Of a stretch of 64,000 bases of DNA, positions 36,023-44,977 are shown in pieces. The DNA is from an uncultured delta proteobacterium. Lineage in GTDB: Bacteria > Desulfobacterota > Desulfobulbia > Desulfobulbales > Desulfocapsaceae. The position numbers were made by a program, and so were the translations under genes. The first letter of the stretch is position 1, and each line of letters opens with the position of its first letter. The stretch is taken from contig CAIQWD010000013.1 in assembly GCA_903875445.1 (NCBI GenBank), positions 1 through 64,000 of the forward strand. The letters are read 5' to 3'. Below the pieces are notes generated by a model. The model searched no databases and was not told the origin of the DNA. It saw only the letters and a program-made list of their open reading frames with translations.

Positions 36023-36058
36023 GTTTTAAAAGTCCGATTCCGGTCGGACTTTTAAAAC
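36023..36058 (+). terminator. Rho-independent terminator of rpsU
   Basis: GTTTTAAAAGTCCGA (36023-36037) and TCGGACTTTTAAAAC (36044-36058) make a perfect 15-bp stem with a six-base loop; the TTTTAAAA part serves as the U-rich arm. It lies nine bases after the rpsU stop. Confidence 0.85.
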
Positions 36059-36112
36059 CCATTGCCGTCACTCCTTTCCGAAAAGCAGCCATTAGTTAAC
36101 AACTGAGGCGCC

Positions 36113-37027
36113 ATCGAACCCACAAATTTTCCCCAACACTTCTCTGCAGCTTACGAGCTGTATCTGCATTATCTCATCTCCGAAAGGCGATTGGCCGAGA
36201 ATAGTATCGAGGCGTACGCCGCCGACATCGCTCTTTTTCTGAATTTTCTCGTAAGCTGTAAAGTCCGCCAACTGCACGGTGTCGATATCCTTCATATTCA
36301 GGAGTTTCTTGAGGCGCAGGGCGCTCAAAAAATCTCCAAGCGCAGCAATTCCAGGCGCATTTCGGCGCTGAAATCGTTTTTCAACTTTCTCGTGCGCGAA
36401 AATCTGGCCGAACATAACCCCTTTCTCGCCATCGACCTGCCGCGCAGCAGCCAGACCCTGCCCAAGGCCTTGTCACAACAAGAGGTCATGAGCCTGCTCG
36501 CCCCGCCGAACATCCAGACACCCATCGGCAAAAGGGACAATGCCATGCTGTTTGTCCTCTATTCGACCGGCCTCAGGGTCTCGGAACTGGTCGGCCTGCC
36601 GCTTTCGGCATGCAATCTGAGCGCCGGCTTTGTCCGGGTTCTCGGCAAGGGCAATAAAGAGCGCTTGATTCCCTTTGGCGACCAGGCCCGGGAAAAAATC
36701 GACGACTACCTGAAAACGGCCCGGCCGCTTATTCTCAAAAACAAACGGAGCAACTTTCTCTTCGTCACTCGGCGCGGCACCTGCATGACCCGTCTGCGAT
36801 TTTGGCAGATACTCCGCAAAACCGCCCTGGCCGTCGGCATAGAGAAGGAAATCTCGCCGCACATGATCCGCCATTCCTTTGCCACCCACCTCCTCAGCCA
36901 CGGTGCCGATCTACGGGCGGTGCAGATGATGCTCGGCCATGCCGATATCGCCACAACCCAGATCTACACCCATATCGACCAGGAACGGCTGAAGAGCATC
37001 CACAAGAAGTTCCACCCCCGCGGCTGA
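36113..37027 (+). CDS. Tyrosine recombinase XerC/XerD
   Basis: The protein has the SAM-like N-terminal domain and a catalytic domain with Arg in STGLRVSELVG, HMIRHSFATHLL, LGHADIATTQIYTH and the terminal Tyr within it. It resolves chromosome dimers at dif. The start is a problem. Family similarity (SAAYELYLHYLISERRLAENSI) begins near 36143, but the frame back to the stop at 36104 has no ATG, GTG or TTG. An ATC at 36113 has GAGG a few bases upstream and is the best position; the first normal alternative, TTG at 36191, would remove part of the N-terminal domain. With ATC the length is 304 residues, normal for Xer proteins. Confidence 0.85.
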   Translation: MEPTNFPQHFSAAYELYLHYLISERRLAENSIEAYAADIALFLNFLVSCKVRQLHGVDILHIQEFLEAQGAQKISKRSNSRRISALKSFFNFLVRENLAEHNPFLAIDLPRSSQTLPKALSQQEVMSLLAPPNIQTPIGKRDNAMLFVLYSTGLRVSELVGLPLSACNLSAGFVRVLGKGNKERLIPFGDQAREKIDDYLKTARPLILKNKRSNFLFVTRRGTCMTRLRFWQILRKTALAVGIEKEISPHMIRHSFATHLLSHGADLRAVQMMLGHADIATTQIYTHIDQERLKSIHKKFHPRG

Positions 37028-37165
37028 CAAGCTTTTATCGCGCCATTTCCTGGCTAGTGTCGGGACCAACGGTGCGAAAGTATTTACCAGTTGTGGAAAA
37101 ATCCTTCAAGATCGCCTACAATGGGCTCTCTTACGACCACCTGAGCCAAGGGAAACCCGACACCG

Positions 37166-39838
37166 ATGCGTGTAATTACCACCCACCAGAACGCCGACTT
37201 CGACGGCTTGGCGGCGATGATCGCCGCCCAAAAGATCTATCCCGATGCGGTCATGGCCTTTTCCGGCTCGCAGGAGCGCAATGTCCGCGAGTTCACCTCG
37301 CAGAGCCTCCTCTACAACTATGATTTTCGCAAGATCAAGGACATCGATCTCCATGCCGTCGACACCCTCATCTTGGTCGATACCCGCTCCTCGGAGAGAA
37401 TCGGCCCTTTTGCCGAGTGCCTGAAGAATCCGGGCATTGCCCTGCATCTCTACGATCATCACCTATACAATCCGGGCGATCTCAAGGGCCAGGTCGAGGT
37501 AGTGAAGGATTTTGGTTCGACCACCACCATCCTCATGAATATCCTCATGGAAAGAGAGATCGACATCAGCGCAAACGAGGCCACCATCTTCGCCCTGGGG
37601 ATTTATGAAGACACCGGCTCGCTCACCCATCTGACCACCACCCCGGAAGATCTCATGGCGGCGGCATGGCTCCTGCAGAAGGGCGCCAAACTCGACCAGG
37701 TGGCCCAGTTCCTCACCCATGAACTGACCTCGGCCCAGATCGGTCTCCTCCATGAGCTGATGAAAAGCGCCAAGCAGTACAGCATCCAGGATATCCCCGT
37801 TGTCGTGGTCACCCATTCCCTGCCGCACTATGTCGATGAGTTCGCCCTCATCGTCCGACGTTTCATGGCCATGGAAAACCTCAACGTGCTGTTTGCCCTC
37901 ATCTCCATGGCCGGGCGCATTTATCTGATCGCCCGCAGCCGCATTGCCGATGTCAACGTCGGTACCATCGCCCGCGACCTCGACGGCGGCGGCCATGCCA
38001 CCGCCGCCTCGGCAACGCTCAAGGACGTCACGCTCATCGAGGCGGAGGAAAAACTCATCCTCACCCTGCACCGCCACATCCGACCGCAACCGATCGCCAG
38101 CGAGATGATGTCGAAACCGGCCATTACCCTCCTACCCGACGCCACCATTGCCGAGGCCAAAGCCCTGCTCACCCGCTACAACATTACCGCAGCCCCGGTT
38201 CGCGAGGACATTCGCACCGCCCGCGACAACGGCCATGCAATCCTCGGGATAATCACCCGGCAGATTCTGGAAAAGGCGGCGCACCATAATCTCAGCGGTC
38301 GCCCGGTCAGCGAATATATGAGCACCGAGGTGAAAACCCTGCCGCTGAACGCGACCCTTGCCGACATCCAGGAATTGATCATCGAGAACCGCCAGCGGCT
38401 CATCCCCATAGTCCAGAACCGGGCGCTCATGGGAGTGATAACCCGGACCGACCTGCTCAACCGGCTGGTCAACGATCCGGCCCATCTGCCCAAGGACCTG
38501 CTGCACGAGGCGGAACACCCGTCGCTTGCCAGAATGCGCAATCTCAACACCCTCTTAGTCGAGTGCCTCAGCCGGGATGTCCTTCAACTCCTCCAGGCGA
38601 TCGGCGAGGTGGCCAAAAAACTCGGTTACAACGCCTTTGCCGTCGGCGGGTTCGTCCGCGATCTGCTCTTAAAAAAGACCAACCTCGATCTGGATATTGT
38701 CGTCGAGGGTGACGGCATCGATTTTGCCAAGACCCTGGCCCTGCATCTGGGGGGCAGATACCGCACCCATGAGCGCTTCAAGACCGCCATGGTGCTTATG
38801 CCCAGCGGTTTCAAGATCGATATCGCCACGGCGCGTCTCGAATATTATGAATATCCGGCGGCCATGCCGACGGTCGAGCTGTCGTCGATCAAACTCGATC
38901 TGTCGCGCCGCGATTTCACCATCAACGCCATGGCTATCCATCTCAACCCGGAACATTTCGGCACTTTGATCGACTTCTTCAACTGCCAGAACGATCTCCG
39001 GCAAAAGACCATCAAGGTCATGCATAACCTCAGTTTTGTCGAGGATCCCAGTCGCATCTTCCGGGCGGTGCGCTTTGAAAAACGCATGGAGTTCGAGATT
39101 GCTCCACATACCAGGCGGATGATCGTCAACGCCGTCAACATGAAACTCTTCGGCAAGGCCAACGACTCCCGTTTTCTCACCGAACTGAAGATCATCCTGT
39201 CGGAGGAAAACCCCCTGCCGGCCATAGAGCGCCTTGCCGAATTCGATCTGTTCCAGTTTCTCTGGCCGGACCTCAAGCCGCACTATAAGATTGACAGGCG
39301 CTTCATGCACGTTCTCGTTCAGACCCAGCTGGCCATCTCCTGGTTCCGGCTGCTGTATCTTGAGGAGTCCTGTCAGAACTGGATGGTGTATCTGCTGGCG
39401 ATCATGTCGAGATCAAGTGCCGGCGAACTGGCCGCCTTCTGCCGCAGGTTTGCGGAGACGGCCAAGATCAGCGAACTCCTCCTCGACCAGAAAGATCGTG
39501 CCGACCAGGCTGCCCATCAGCTGGCCCGCGAGTCGCACCTGAAAAACAGCAGGATTGTGACGCTGCTTGCGGAAATCAGAATCGAAGGCCTGCTGTATAT
39601 CATGGCCATCGCCAGGAAGAATCATGTTAAAAAAGCCGTTTCCCTGTATGTGACGACGCTGCAGCAGGTTGAACCGGCGCTTTCCGGCGACGACCTGATC
39701 AAAATGGGCTATCAACCCGGACCGCAGTTCAAAAAAATCCTCACCTTTTTAAAAAACGCCCGTCTCGACAATCTGGTGTGCGACAAAAAGGAAGAAGTGG
39801 CGCTCCTGCGCAGGAATTTCCCTCCCGCGGCGACTTGA
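37166..39838 (+). CDS. DHH-CBS-tRNA nucleotidyltransferase fusion
   Basis: The 890-residue protein joins four modules. An N-terminal DHH phosphoesterase (HQNADFDG, LVDTRSSERIG, YDHH) has its DHHA1 part (DVNVGTIARDLDGGGHATAASAT). Two CBS domains follow (about 315-440). A class II poly(A) polymerase/CCA-adding head has GGFVRDLLL and LDLDIVVEGD, and a helical C-terminal part follows. In deltaproteobacteria and cyanobacteria such fusions are known as A-adding or CCA-type enzymes that act on tRNA 3' ends. The CBS pair could bind adenosine nucleotides and the DHH domain may degrade short RNAs or c-di-nucleotides; this is inference. It follows the Xer gene by 138 bases. Confidence 0.88.
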   Translation: MRVITTHQNADFDGLAAMIAAQKIYPDAVMAFSGSQERNVREFTSQSLLYNYDFRKIKDIDLHAVDTLILVDTRSSERIGPFAECLKNPGIALHLYDHHLYNPGDLKGQVEVVKDFGSTTTILMNILMEREIDISANEATIFALGIYEDTGSLTHLTTTPEDLMAAAWLLQKGAKLDQVAQFLTHELTSAQIGLLHELMKSAKQYSIQDIPVVVVTHSLPHYVDEFALIVRRFMAMENLNVLFALISMAGRIYLIARSRIADVNVGTIARDLDGGGHATAASATLKDVTLIEAEEKLILTLHRHIRPQPIASEMMSKPAITLLPDATIAEAKALLTRYNITAAPVREDIRTARDNGHAILGIITRQILEKAAHHNLSGRPVSEYMSTEVKTLPLNATLADIQELIIENRQRLIPIVQNRALMGVITRTDLLNRLVNDPAHLPKDLLHEAEHPSLARMRNLNTLLVECLSRDVLQLLQAIGEVAKKLGYNAFAVGGFVRDLLLKKTNLDLDIVVEGDGIDFAKTLALHLGGRYRTHERFKTAMVLMPSGFKIDIATARLEYYEYPAAMPTVELSSIKLDLSRRDFTINAMAIHLNPEHFGTLIDFFNCQNDLRQKTIKVMHNLSFVEDPSRIFRAVRFEKRMEFEIAPHTRRMIVNAVNMKLFGKANDSRFLTELKIILSEENPLPAIERLAEFDLFQFLWPDLKPHYKIDRRFMHVLVQTQLAISWFRLLYLEESCQNWMVYLLAIMSRSSAGELAAFCRRFAETAKISELLLDQKDRADQAAHQLARESHLKNSRIVTLLAEIRIEGLLYIMAIARKNHVKKAVSLYVTTLQQVEPALSGDDLIKMGYQPGPQFKKILTFLKNARLDNLVCDKKEEVALLRRNFPPAAT

Positions 39839-39915
39839 TCGCTCCGACGGGATGCTTACCTTCTTGCAGCTACCGGATACAATCCCCCACTCTCATTTCT
39901 CTGGCCACGATTCCC

Positions 39916-40548
39916 ATGCTCGATTTTTTAAACGAATTCATCATCCTCGCCCCGCCGCTGCTTTTCGCCCTCACCGTGCATGAGTTTGCCCACGGCTTTA
40001 TCGCCTACCGACTGGGGGATCCGACCGCCAAAATGGCCGGACGGTTGACCCTCAACCCGCTCAAACACCTGGATCCGCTGGGGACAATCGCCTTTTTCTT
40101 TATCAAGTTCGGCTGGGCCAAACCGGTGCCGGTCAACGCCGGCTATTTTCGCAACCCGAAACGGGACATGCTCTGGGTGGCTCTGGCCGGTCCGATCACC
40201 AACCTGGGGCTGGCGGTGATCAGTGCCATCCTCGCCAAGGCCGTCTGGTTTCTCGCCGGTTTACTGCCGTATTCGTGGATGCTGGAGGCTCTTCTTCTGC
40301 CGCTCAGCGGCATGCTGGTAGCGAGCGTGTGGATCAATCTGGTACTTGCCATCTTTAATTTTTTGCCCATCCCACCCCTCGACGGCGGTCGGATTCTTGC
40401 CGGTCTTTTGCCCGACCGGCTGGCCTATGCCTACAGTCAAATAGAACGGTATGGCTTTCTCATCATCCTCATCCTGTCCTTCAGCGGCCTGCTCTCCAAG
40501 GTGATTTTGCCGATTATCAAAACCGTTAATCATCTCCTGCTATCGTAG
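39916..40548 (+). CDS. Site-2 protease family (M50) membrane peptidase
   Basis: The 210-residue membrane protein has HEFAHGF (HExxH, residues about 22-26) and a second motif FLPIPPLDGGRIL, together binding zinc in the M50 family. No PDZ domain is present, so it is the short YwhC-like form rather than RseP. About five or six membrane segments are seen. The in-frame frame upstream to 39778 overlaps the preceding gene; ATG at 39916 fits the family start. Its substrate is unknown. Confidence 0.88.
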   Translation: MLDFLNEFIILAPPLLFALTVHEFAHGFIAYRLGDPTAKMAGRLTLNPLKHLDPLGTIAFFFIKFGWAKPVPVNAGYFRNPKRDMLWVALAGPITNLGLAVISAILAKAVWFLAGLLPYSWMLEALLLPLSGMLVASVWINLVLAIFNFLPIPPLDGGRILAGLLPDRLAYAYSQIERYGFLIILILSFSGLLSKVILPIIKTVNHLLLS

Positions 40549-40605
40549 TGGAAGATTGCCGGCAGATCCTTTCCCAATAATTGTTGCCCGTCACAAGGTG
40601 TGAGA

Positions 40606-40621
40606 CCATTTTGCAAAATGG
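40606..40621. repeat. Perfect 16-bp palindrome
   Basis: CCATTTTG-CAAAATGG is a perfect palindrome in the 444-base gap 40549-40992, just after the M50 gene. It may be a regulatory site or the edge of the accessory block that follows. The rest of the gap shows no gene I can support. Confidence 0.5.
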
Positions 40622-40992
40622 CAGGGTCAAATGAATGCCACTGCCTTTAATCTGTTCTATGTGCTGTACCGCTGGGCAATACGAGCAAACCAGTTAGGTA
40701 CTGTCTGTCCACTCTGAGATAACATCAAGGATTAATTAAGAATAATTGCCTCTTAGGGGTGTCATTGGGGGTGATTTATGGTAAGTAGATTGTGTAACCT
40801 CTCAAAATTACGCAATTAACCACTTACTGGAGTCACAAAAAGATGCGAAAAACACGCAATCAACAGCTTCATATGATAGTCCCAGAGATCGTAACGCAAT
40901 GTAAGTAACAACGTTATATCAACTACTCTGGTTGCGGGGTTGTTCCCGCATTCCGACTGAAGCCTTATTCGTTGGCCGCTGGGTTTAAAAAT

Positions 40993-41781
40993 TCATGAAG
41001 ATGGTAAAAGACGTTTGATAAACTCAACAACTGCTTCCCTCGCCACCTTGCTGTCGTAGGTTCCATGTCCTGTCCCAGGAACAGTAACATGATGACTATC
41101 TGCTCGACCAGCCATCTTCTGTGCGCAGGTGCCTTTGGTATGTTCTTCCATATAGTGCGGATCTTCCTCATAAGACAAGGTGAGCAGAGGGGTCTCAGGC
41201 GGAAGATATATCCCGTCGAAGGATGGCGTCTTCGTGTTTGTACAGGTCCAAGAGGAGGAAATTACTCCCTGGAAACCACTCAGCTTTGTACGGACAACAG
41301 CCATCGCACCTTCGCTGAAACCCATGAGAAAGAGGTTTTTCCCATCAAACCACGGCATGGATCTAATCTGCTCGGATGCGTATTTAATTTCCTCCAATCT
41401 CATTCCATGCACGGCCGGAAACAGCCCAGATTTCTTATTCTTGGGATCGCAACTCGGTTTACGATCAGTTCTTGCCAGACTATCAGGCATGACAACTAGA
41501 AGCCCTTCAGAAGCCAAGAGCTTTGCCCAGGAATGATTGTCGGGATTGGGTGCAATACCATCACACCCATGCATAAAGATCGCAACCGGATACGCTTTGT
41601 CTGTTTTGATCTGGTCTATCGAAATGGGCTGGGATGTATGAGGTAGATAGACTACTGCCCGTTCCCAGCTTTGGGCAACCTGAGTCCCTGGAGTCTCAGC
41701 CGTCACCAAACGCGGGTCAGAAACCAAAACGACTCCAAAGAGAACCGATGCAAGTACTATGAATAACGCTTTCCTTTTCAT
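40993..41781 (-). CDS. Exported dienelactone-hydrolase-like alpha/beta hydrolase
   Basis: The 262-residue protein has a signal peptide (about 1-29) and an alpha/beta-hydrolase fold: PVAIFMHGCDGIAPNPDNHSWAK (oxyanion region), and the nucleophile motif LFLMGFSEGAMAVV with Ser in GFSEG. His near the C-terminus is GTGHGTYD. Eight Cys are spread through the mature part, fitting an exported enzyme with disulfides. The substrate is unknown. It is the last gene of a three-gene minus-strand run. Confidence 0.75.
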   Translation of the reverse strand: MKRKALFIVLASVLFGVVLVSDPRLVTAETPGTQVAQSWERAVVYLPHTSQPISIDQIKTDKAYPVAIFMHGCDGIAPNPDNHSWAKLLASEGLLVVMPDSLARTDRKPSCDPKNKKSGLFPAVHGMRLEEIKYASEQIRSMPWFDGKNLFLMGFSEGAMAVVRTKLSGFQGVISSSWTCTNTKTPSFDGIYLPPETPLLTLSYEEDPHYMEEHTKGTCAQKMAGRADSHHVTVPGTGHGTYDSKVAREAVVEFIKRLLPSS

Positions 41782-41890
41782 ATGCTCCTCTTTTTTTATT
41801 TGATGGCCAACTTGGTAATCACCGGTTTATCCGGTGAAAAATGGATACCCCAGGATACTCTTGAGAGTCTTTGATACACGTCTATTCCGC

Positions 41891-43777
41891 TCACTTCAAG
41901 CCTGCTTTTCGCAGGTTGTCTATATAGCGGTCCTTTCCCGGCCCTTCCTTCATGGGGAGCATTTTTGACCAGTTGTCGAGGGAAAAGTTGGGGTCTATGC
42001 GATAGACTTCCGCAACAGTTGCGCGTGCATCTTTTTCTCGCTTAGCCAGCATATAGGTATACACGAGGTTTATGTTCGACAAAAGGCTATCGGGTGTAAG
42101 TTTAATGGATTCTTTGAATGCACTTATACTTTCATCATACTTGCCGATCACGCGACAAGCGGCGCCATACTGCATGTGGTAACCTGAAACCAGAGGATTG
42201 AGCCGAATGGCTTGTTGGTACAAGGGAATGGCATCCTCGGCCTTCCCAGACAGGAGCAGAGCATTGGCAAGACTGTAAGCTGCCGAAGGACTGTTCGGGT
42301 CCAGCTTTATCGCCCGTTGCCCTGCCTCGATTGCCTTCTCAGTCTGAAGCATCATCCGGTAGACCTGAGAGAGGGCAGCGGCTCCGGCTGAGGAATCATC
42401 CAGTGCTATGGCTTTCTCAACAGATGTCATGGCATTAGAGAGGACAACCTCTTTTGATGACTCGCTGCCGCCATAATACAAACTGTAGGTAAGCCCATAC
42501 GTCTGACGTATATACGCCATCGCGTAGTTGGGGTCTAGCGCTATGGCTTCCCGGTACAACCGCAAAGCAACGGCATTCGACTCCTTATTGGCCTGCTGCA
42601 AATATCCGTTCCCCTCCAGTACTTTTAAATACGCCTGAAGGTTCTTGGTCCCTTTCTCATACAACCGGGCCACTTCACCGTCGGTGAGCTTTACCCGAAT
42701 TTCCGTGAGCACTTTCATGGAAATCTCGTCCTGCAGGGCAAAGGTGTCCTCAATGCTCCGGTCATACCGCTCCGACCAAAGGTTCCGGTTTTGTATCGCA
42801 TCAATCAACTGGGTCGTCACGCGCACCGCGCCTCCAGACTCGCGAACGCTGCCCTCCAGCACATACCGCACGCCCAGGTCTTTTCCCACCTGATGCGCAT
42901 TGGTGGACTTGCCCTTGTAAACAGCCATGGAGTCGGAGGCAATGACAAAGACTTCGGGAATTTTGGAGAGCGCATTGATGATCTCAACGGTCATGCCATC
43001 GCAGAAAAGGTCCAGCTTGTGATTGTCGCTCATCATGTTGACAAAAGGCATGACCGCGAGGGAGGGCTTGTCAGGGAGCGGATACGCGGTTTTCGCGGCA
43101 TTGCCGGCAGGCGGGAAAATTCTCGGGTAGAGCTGCCAGATGCCATTGGCAGCTCCGACCAAAGCCACTATGACTGTAACGACAATACGGAATCGTTTCC
43201 AATAAAATAACCCAATCCTTGTGCACTTCTCTACAAATGAAACAGTCTCGCCCTCGAGCAACACCCGATAGATCCGAACGGGTTCCGCTATGTTTTGCAC
43301 CGTCGGCTTGCCCAAATAATCATATCTGAACTCTAACTTGCTTTTAATCTGTTCATACACTTTCCCGGACAAACAAATACCGCCCGCATCGGCAAAGCTC
43401 TGGATCCGCACCGCGATGTTGACCCCATCCCCGAAAATAGTTTCCTCTTTTTGTAATACCTCGCCCAGATCGAGGCCGAAGCGAAATTCCATTCGTCGAG
43501 GTTCAGGTAATTCATCATTTCTACTCTTGAGCTCCTTTTGCATCTCGACGGCGCACTGCACTGCTTCCATCACATCGGGAAATTCGGCAAGAACATGATC
43601 TCCCGGCGTATCAATGGCTTTTCCCCCATGACTTTGAATAAGGCTCACCATCATTTCCTTATACGCGGCAAGGGTGCGGGCTGTTCCCGCTCCATCTTTG
43701 AAGAGGAGGCGGCTGTATCCCTTCACATCTCCACTGAGAATGGTAGCAAGTTTGCGCTGAATTTCTTGTGTGGTCAT
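41891..43777 (-). CDS. Class III adenylate cyclase with TolB-like and TPR domains
   Basis: The 628-residue protein has an N-terminal class III cyclase domain (LATILSGDVKGYSRLL, TPGDHVLAEF, GDGVNIAVRIQ), one membrane segment (about 193-215), then a TolB-like region (PSLAVMPFVNM..., VRYVLEGSVRESG) and about five TPRs (370-600). The first metal Asp is in GDVKGYS and the second in GDHVLAEF. This architecture is common in rhizobia and some deltaproteobacteria, where it is thought to make cAMP. The TPR region may bind a partner or peptide. It is 19 bases from the hydrolase gene upstream of it. Confidence 0.85.
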   Translation of the reverse strand: MTTQEIQRKLATILSGDVKGYSRLLFKDGAGTARTLAAYKEMMVSLIQSHGGKAIDTPGDHVLAEFPDVMEAVQCAVEMQKELKSRNDELPEPRRMEFRFGLDLGEVLQKEETIFGDGVNIAVRIQSFADAGGICLSGKVYEQIKSKLEFRYDYLGKPTVQNIAEPVRIYRVLLEGETVSFVEKCTRIGLFYWKRFRIVVTVIVALVGAANGIWQLYPRIFPPAGNAAKTAYPLPDKPSLAVMPFVNMMSDNHKLDLFCDGMTVEIINALSKIPEVFVIASDSMAVYKGKSTNAHQVGKDLGVRYVLEGSVRESGGAVRVTTQLIDAIQNRNLWSERYDRSIEDTFALQDEISMKVLTEIRVKLTDGEVARLYEKGTKNLQAYLKVLEGNGYLQQANKESNAVALRLYREAIALDPNYAMAYIRQTYGLTYSLYYGGSESSKEVVLSNAMTSVEKAIALDDSSAGAAALSQVYRMMLQTEKAIEAGQRAIKLDPNSPSAAYSLANALLLSGKAEDAIPLYQQAIRLNPLVSGYHMQYGAACRVIGKYDESISAFKESIKLTPDSLLSNINLVYTYMLAKREKDARATVAEVYRIDPNFSLDNWSKMLPMKEGPGKDRYIDNLRKAGLK

Positions 43778-43796
43778 GAAATCCCTAAAAGGTTAG

Positions 43797-44708
43797 TTAT
43801 TGGCTAATAAGGTTTTTCTTCAAAAAATCAACGAGCTTTATGCGTGAATCATTTGCAGCATTCTCATTCCATGCTACATATCCTTGTTCATTTATAGCGG
43901 CCGGGTCTTTGTAACTGAAAGACGGCGCGTTTCTGTTAAATCCGTGGGCCGCTCCGGCGTATTCCACAGTTTCAACTTTAAAATTATATTTTTCCTCTAG
44001 CAATTTTTTGAACTGAGGCACTGCCTTCCCTTCACCATAACTGTCTTCGGTTCCGTAAAAAATTATCATGGGTGCACCTGTCAGGCCATCGCTGCCGATT
44101 TCTGAATGCTCTAGAAAAGGTTTACATACAGGATAGGTAGCTGCGTGGGCGATAAAACCCTTTTCGTCTCCCATCCATTTTTTGTGATAGGACTCAAAAG
44201 CTGTTCTTACAGTGACACCGCCTCCCAGTGAAAAACCCATTATCCCAATGCGAGTGGGATCTATCGCGGGCAATTTTCGAAGTTCTTTTAAGGCAGCAAA
44301 AGCCATAGGAACGAAGGAAGTATTCTTGGGACGGTTTAGAGCCCCAGTAAAGATTCCAGTTTTAAAATCTACTTCAAAAAAAGCAATTCCCTGATCTAAA
44401 ATAGCTTTTCTGTAAAAAGTCCCTCGCTCATCAATTCCAGTGGTGCCATGAACAACAACAACTGCCGGGCTCGGGGTCTGTTTATTCTCTGGTAGATAAA
44501 GGGTCCCGTGGAGTTGATACGTTTGACTTTTATCCAGAGAAGTAAAGGGAATTACCATTTTTCCGGTCTTAGTAGTTTCCATTTTTGCTGATGTCTGCGG
44601 CTGATCACTTGACGATTGCGGCTGGTCAGGTGCAACTGCACATCCTGAATATGCAAAAGAACAAAATAAAAGTATCACCAGTTGCCAGGTTTTGCTAAAG
44701 TACCTCAT
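43797..44708 (-). CDS. Dienelactone hydrolase family lipoprotein
   Basis: The 303-residue protein has a lipoprotein signal (SFAYSGC, Cys about residue 23), a Ser/Gln-rich linker, then an alpha/beta hydrolase domain with VVVVHGTTGIDERG, nucleophile motif GIMGFSLGGGV and C-terminal AGAAHGFNRNAPS. It likely sits at the inner or outer membrane. It resembles the other hydrolase in the run in type but not closely in sequence. It starts the minus-strand run 44708 to 40993. Confidence 0.8.
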   Translation of the reverse strand: MRYFSKTWQLVILLFCSFAYSGCAVAPDQPQSSSDQPQTSAKMETTKTGKMVIPFTSLDKSQTYQLHGTLYLPENKQTPSPAVVVVHGTTGIDERGTFYRKAILDQGIAFFEVDFKTGIFTGALNRPKNTSFVPMAFAALKELRKLPAIDPTRIGIMGFSLGGGVTVRTAFESYHKKWMGDEKGFIAHAATYPVCKPFLEHSEIGSDGLTGAPMIIFYGTEDSYGEGKAVPQFKKLLEEKYNFKVETVEYAGAAHGFNRNAPSFSYKDPAAINEQGYVAWNENAANDSRIKLVDFLKKNLISQ

Positions 44709-44977
44709 AAGAATCTCCTTTGCAGGTATTGGATTAATTCCCAGCGAGAATACGCTAGGTGTACATACTAAATTTATACATTCCGATTCTTACATTTTTC
44801 TTACAAATGCCATCATCAGGTAATTTTTTTGGCGTTAATTGCCAATGAGAGGTTTGCCCCATAAAGGACGCAGTCGCTATTGTAATGAGTTAAACCATCG
44901 GGTAATGCTGAGCCTGTACAGACACAGTAATATGCTGTGGTGACATTTGTGGAATTTCACAACCAGGTATTCCCGCG

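Noticed and set aside
40843-40908. 21-codon ORF with a GGAG upstream
   Set aside because: Too short and without any pattern to support it.
40910-40990. Possible integron attC-like site (CAACG...CGTTG)
   Set aside because: Core sites do not match RYYYAAC/GTTRRRY, and no integrase is near.
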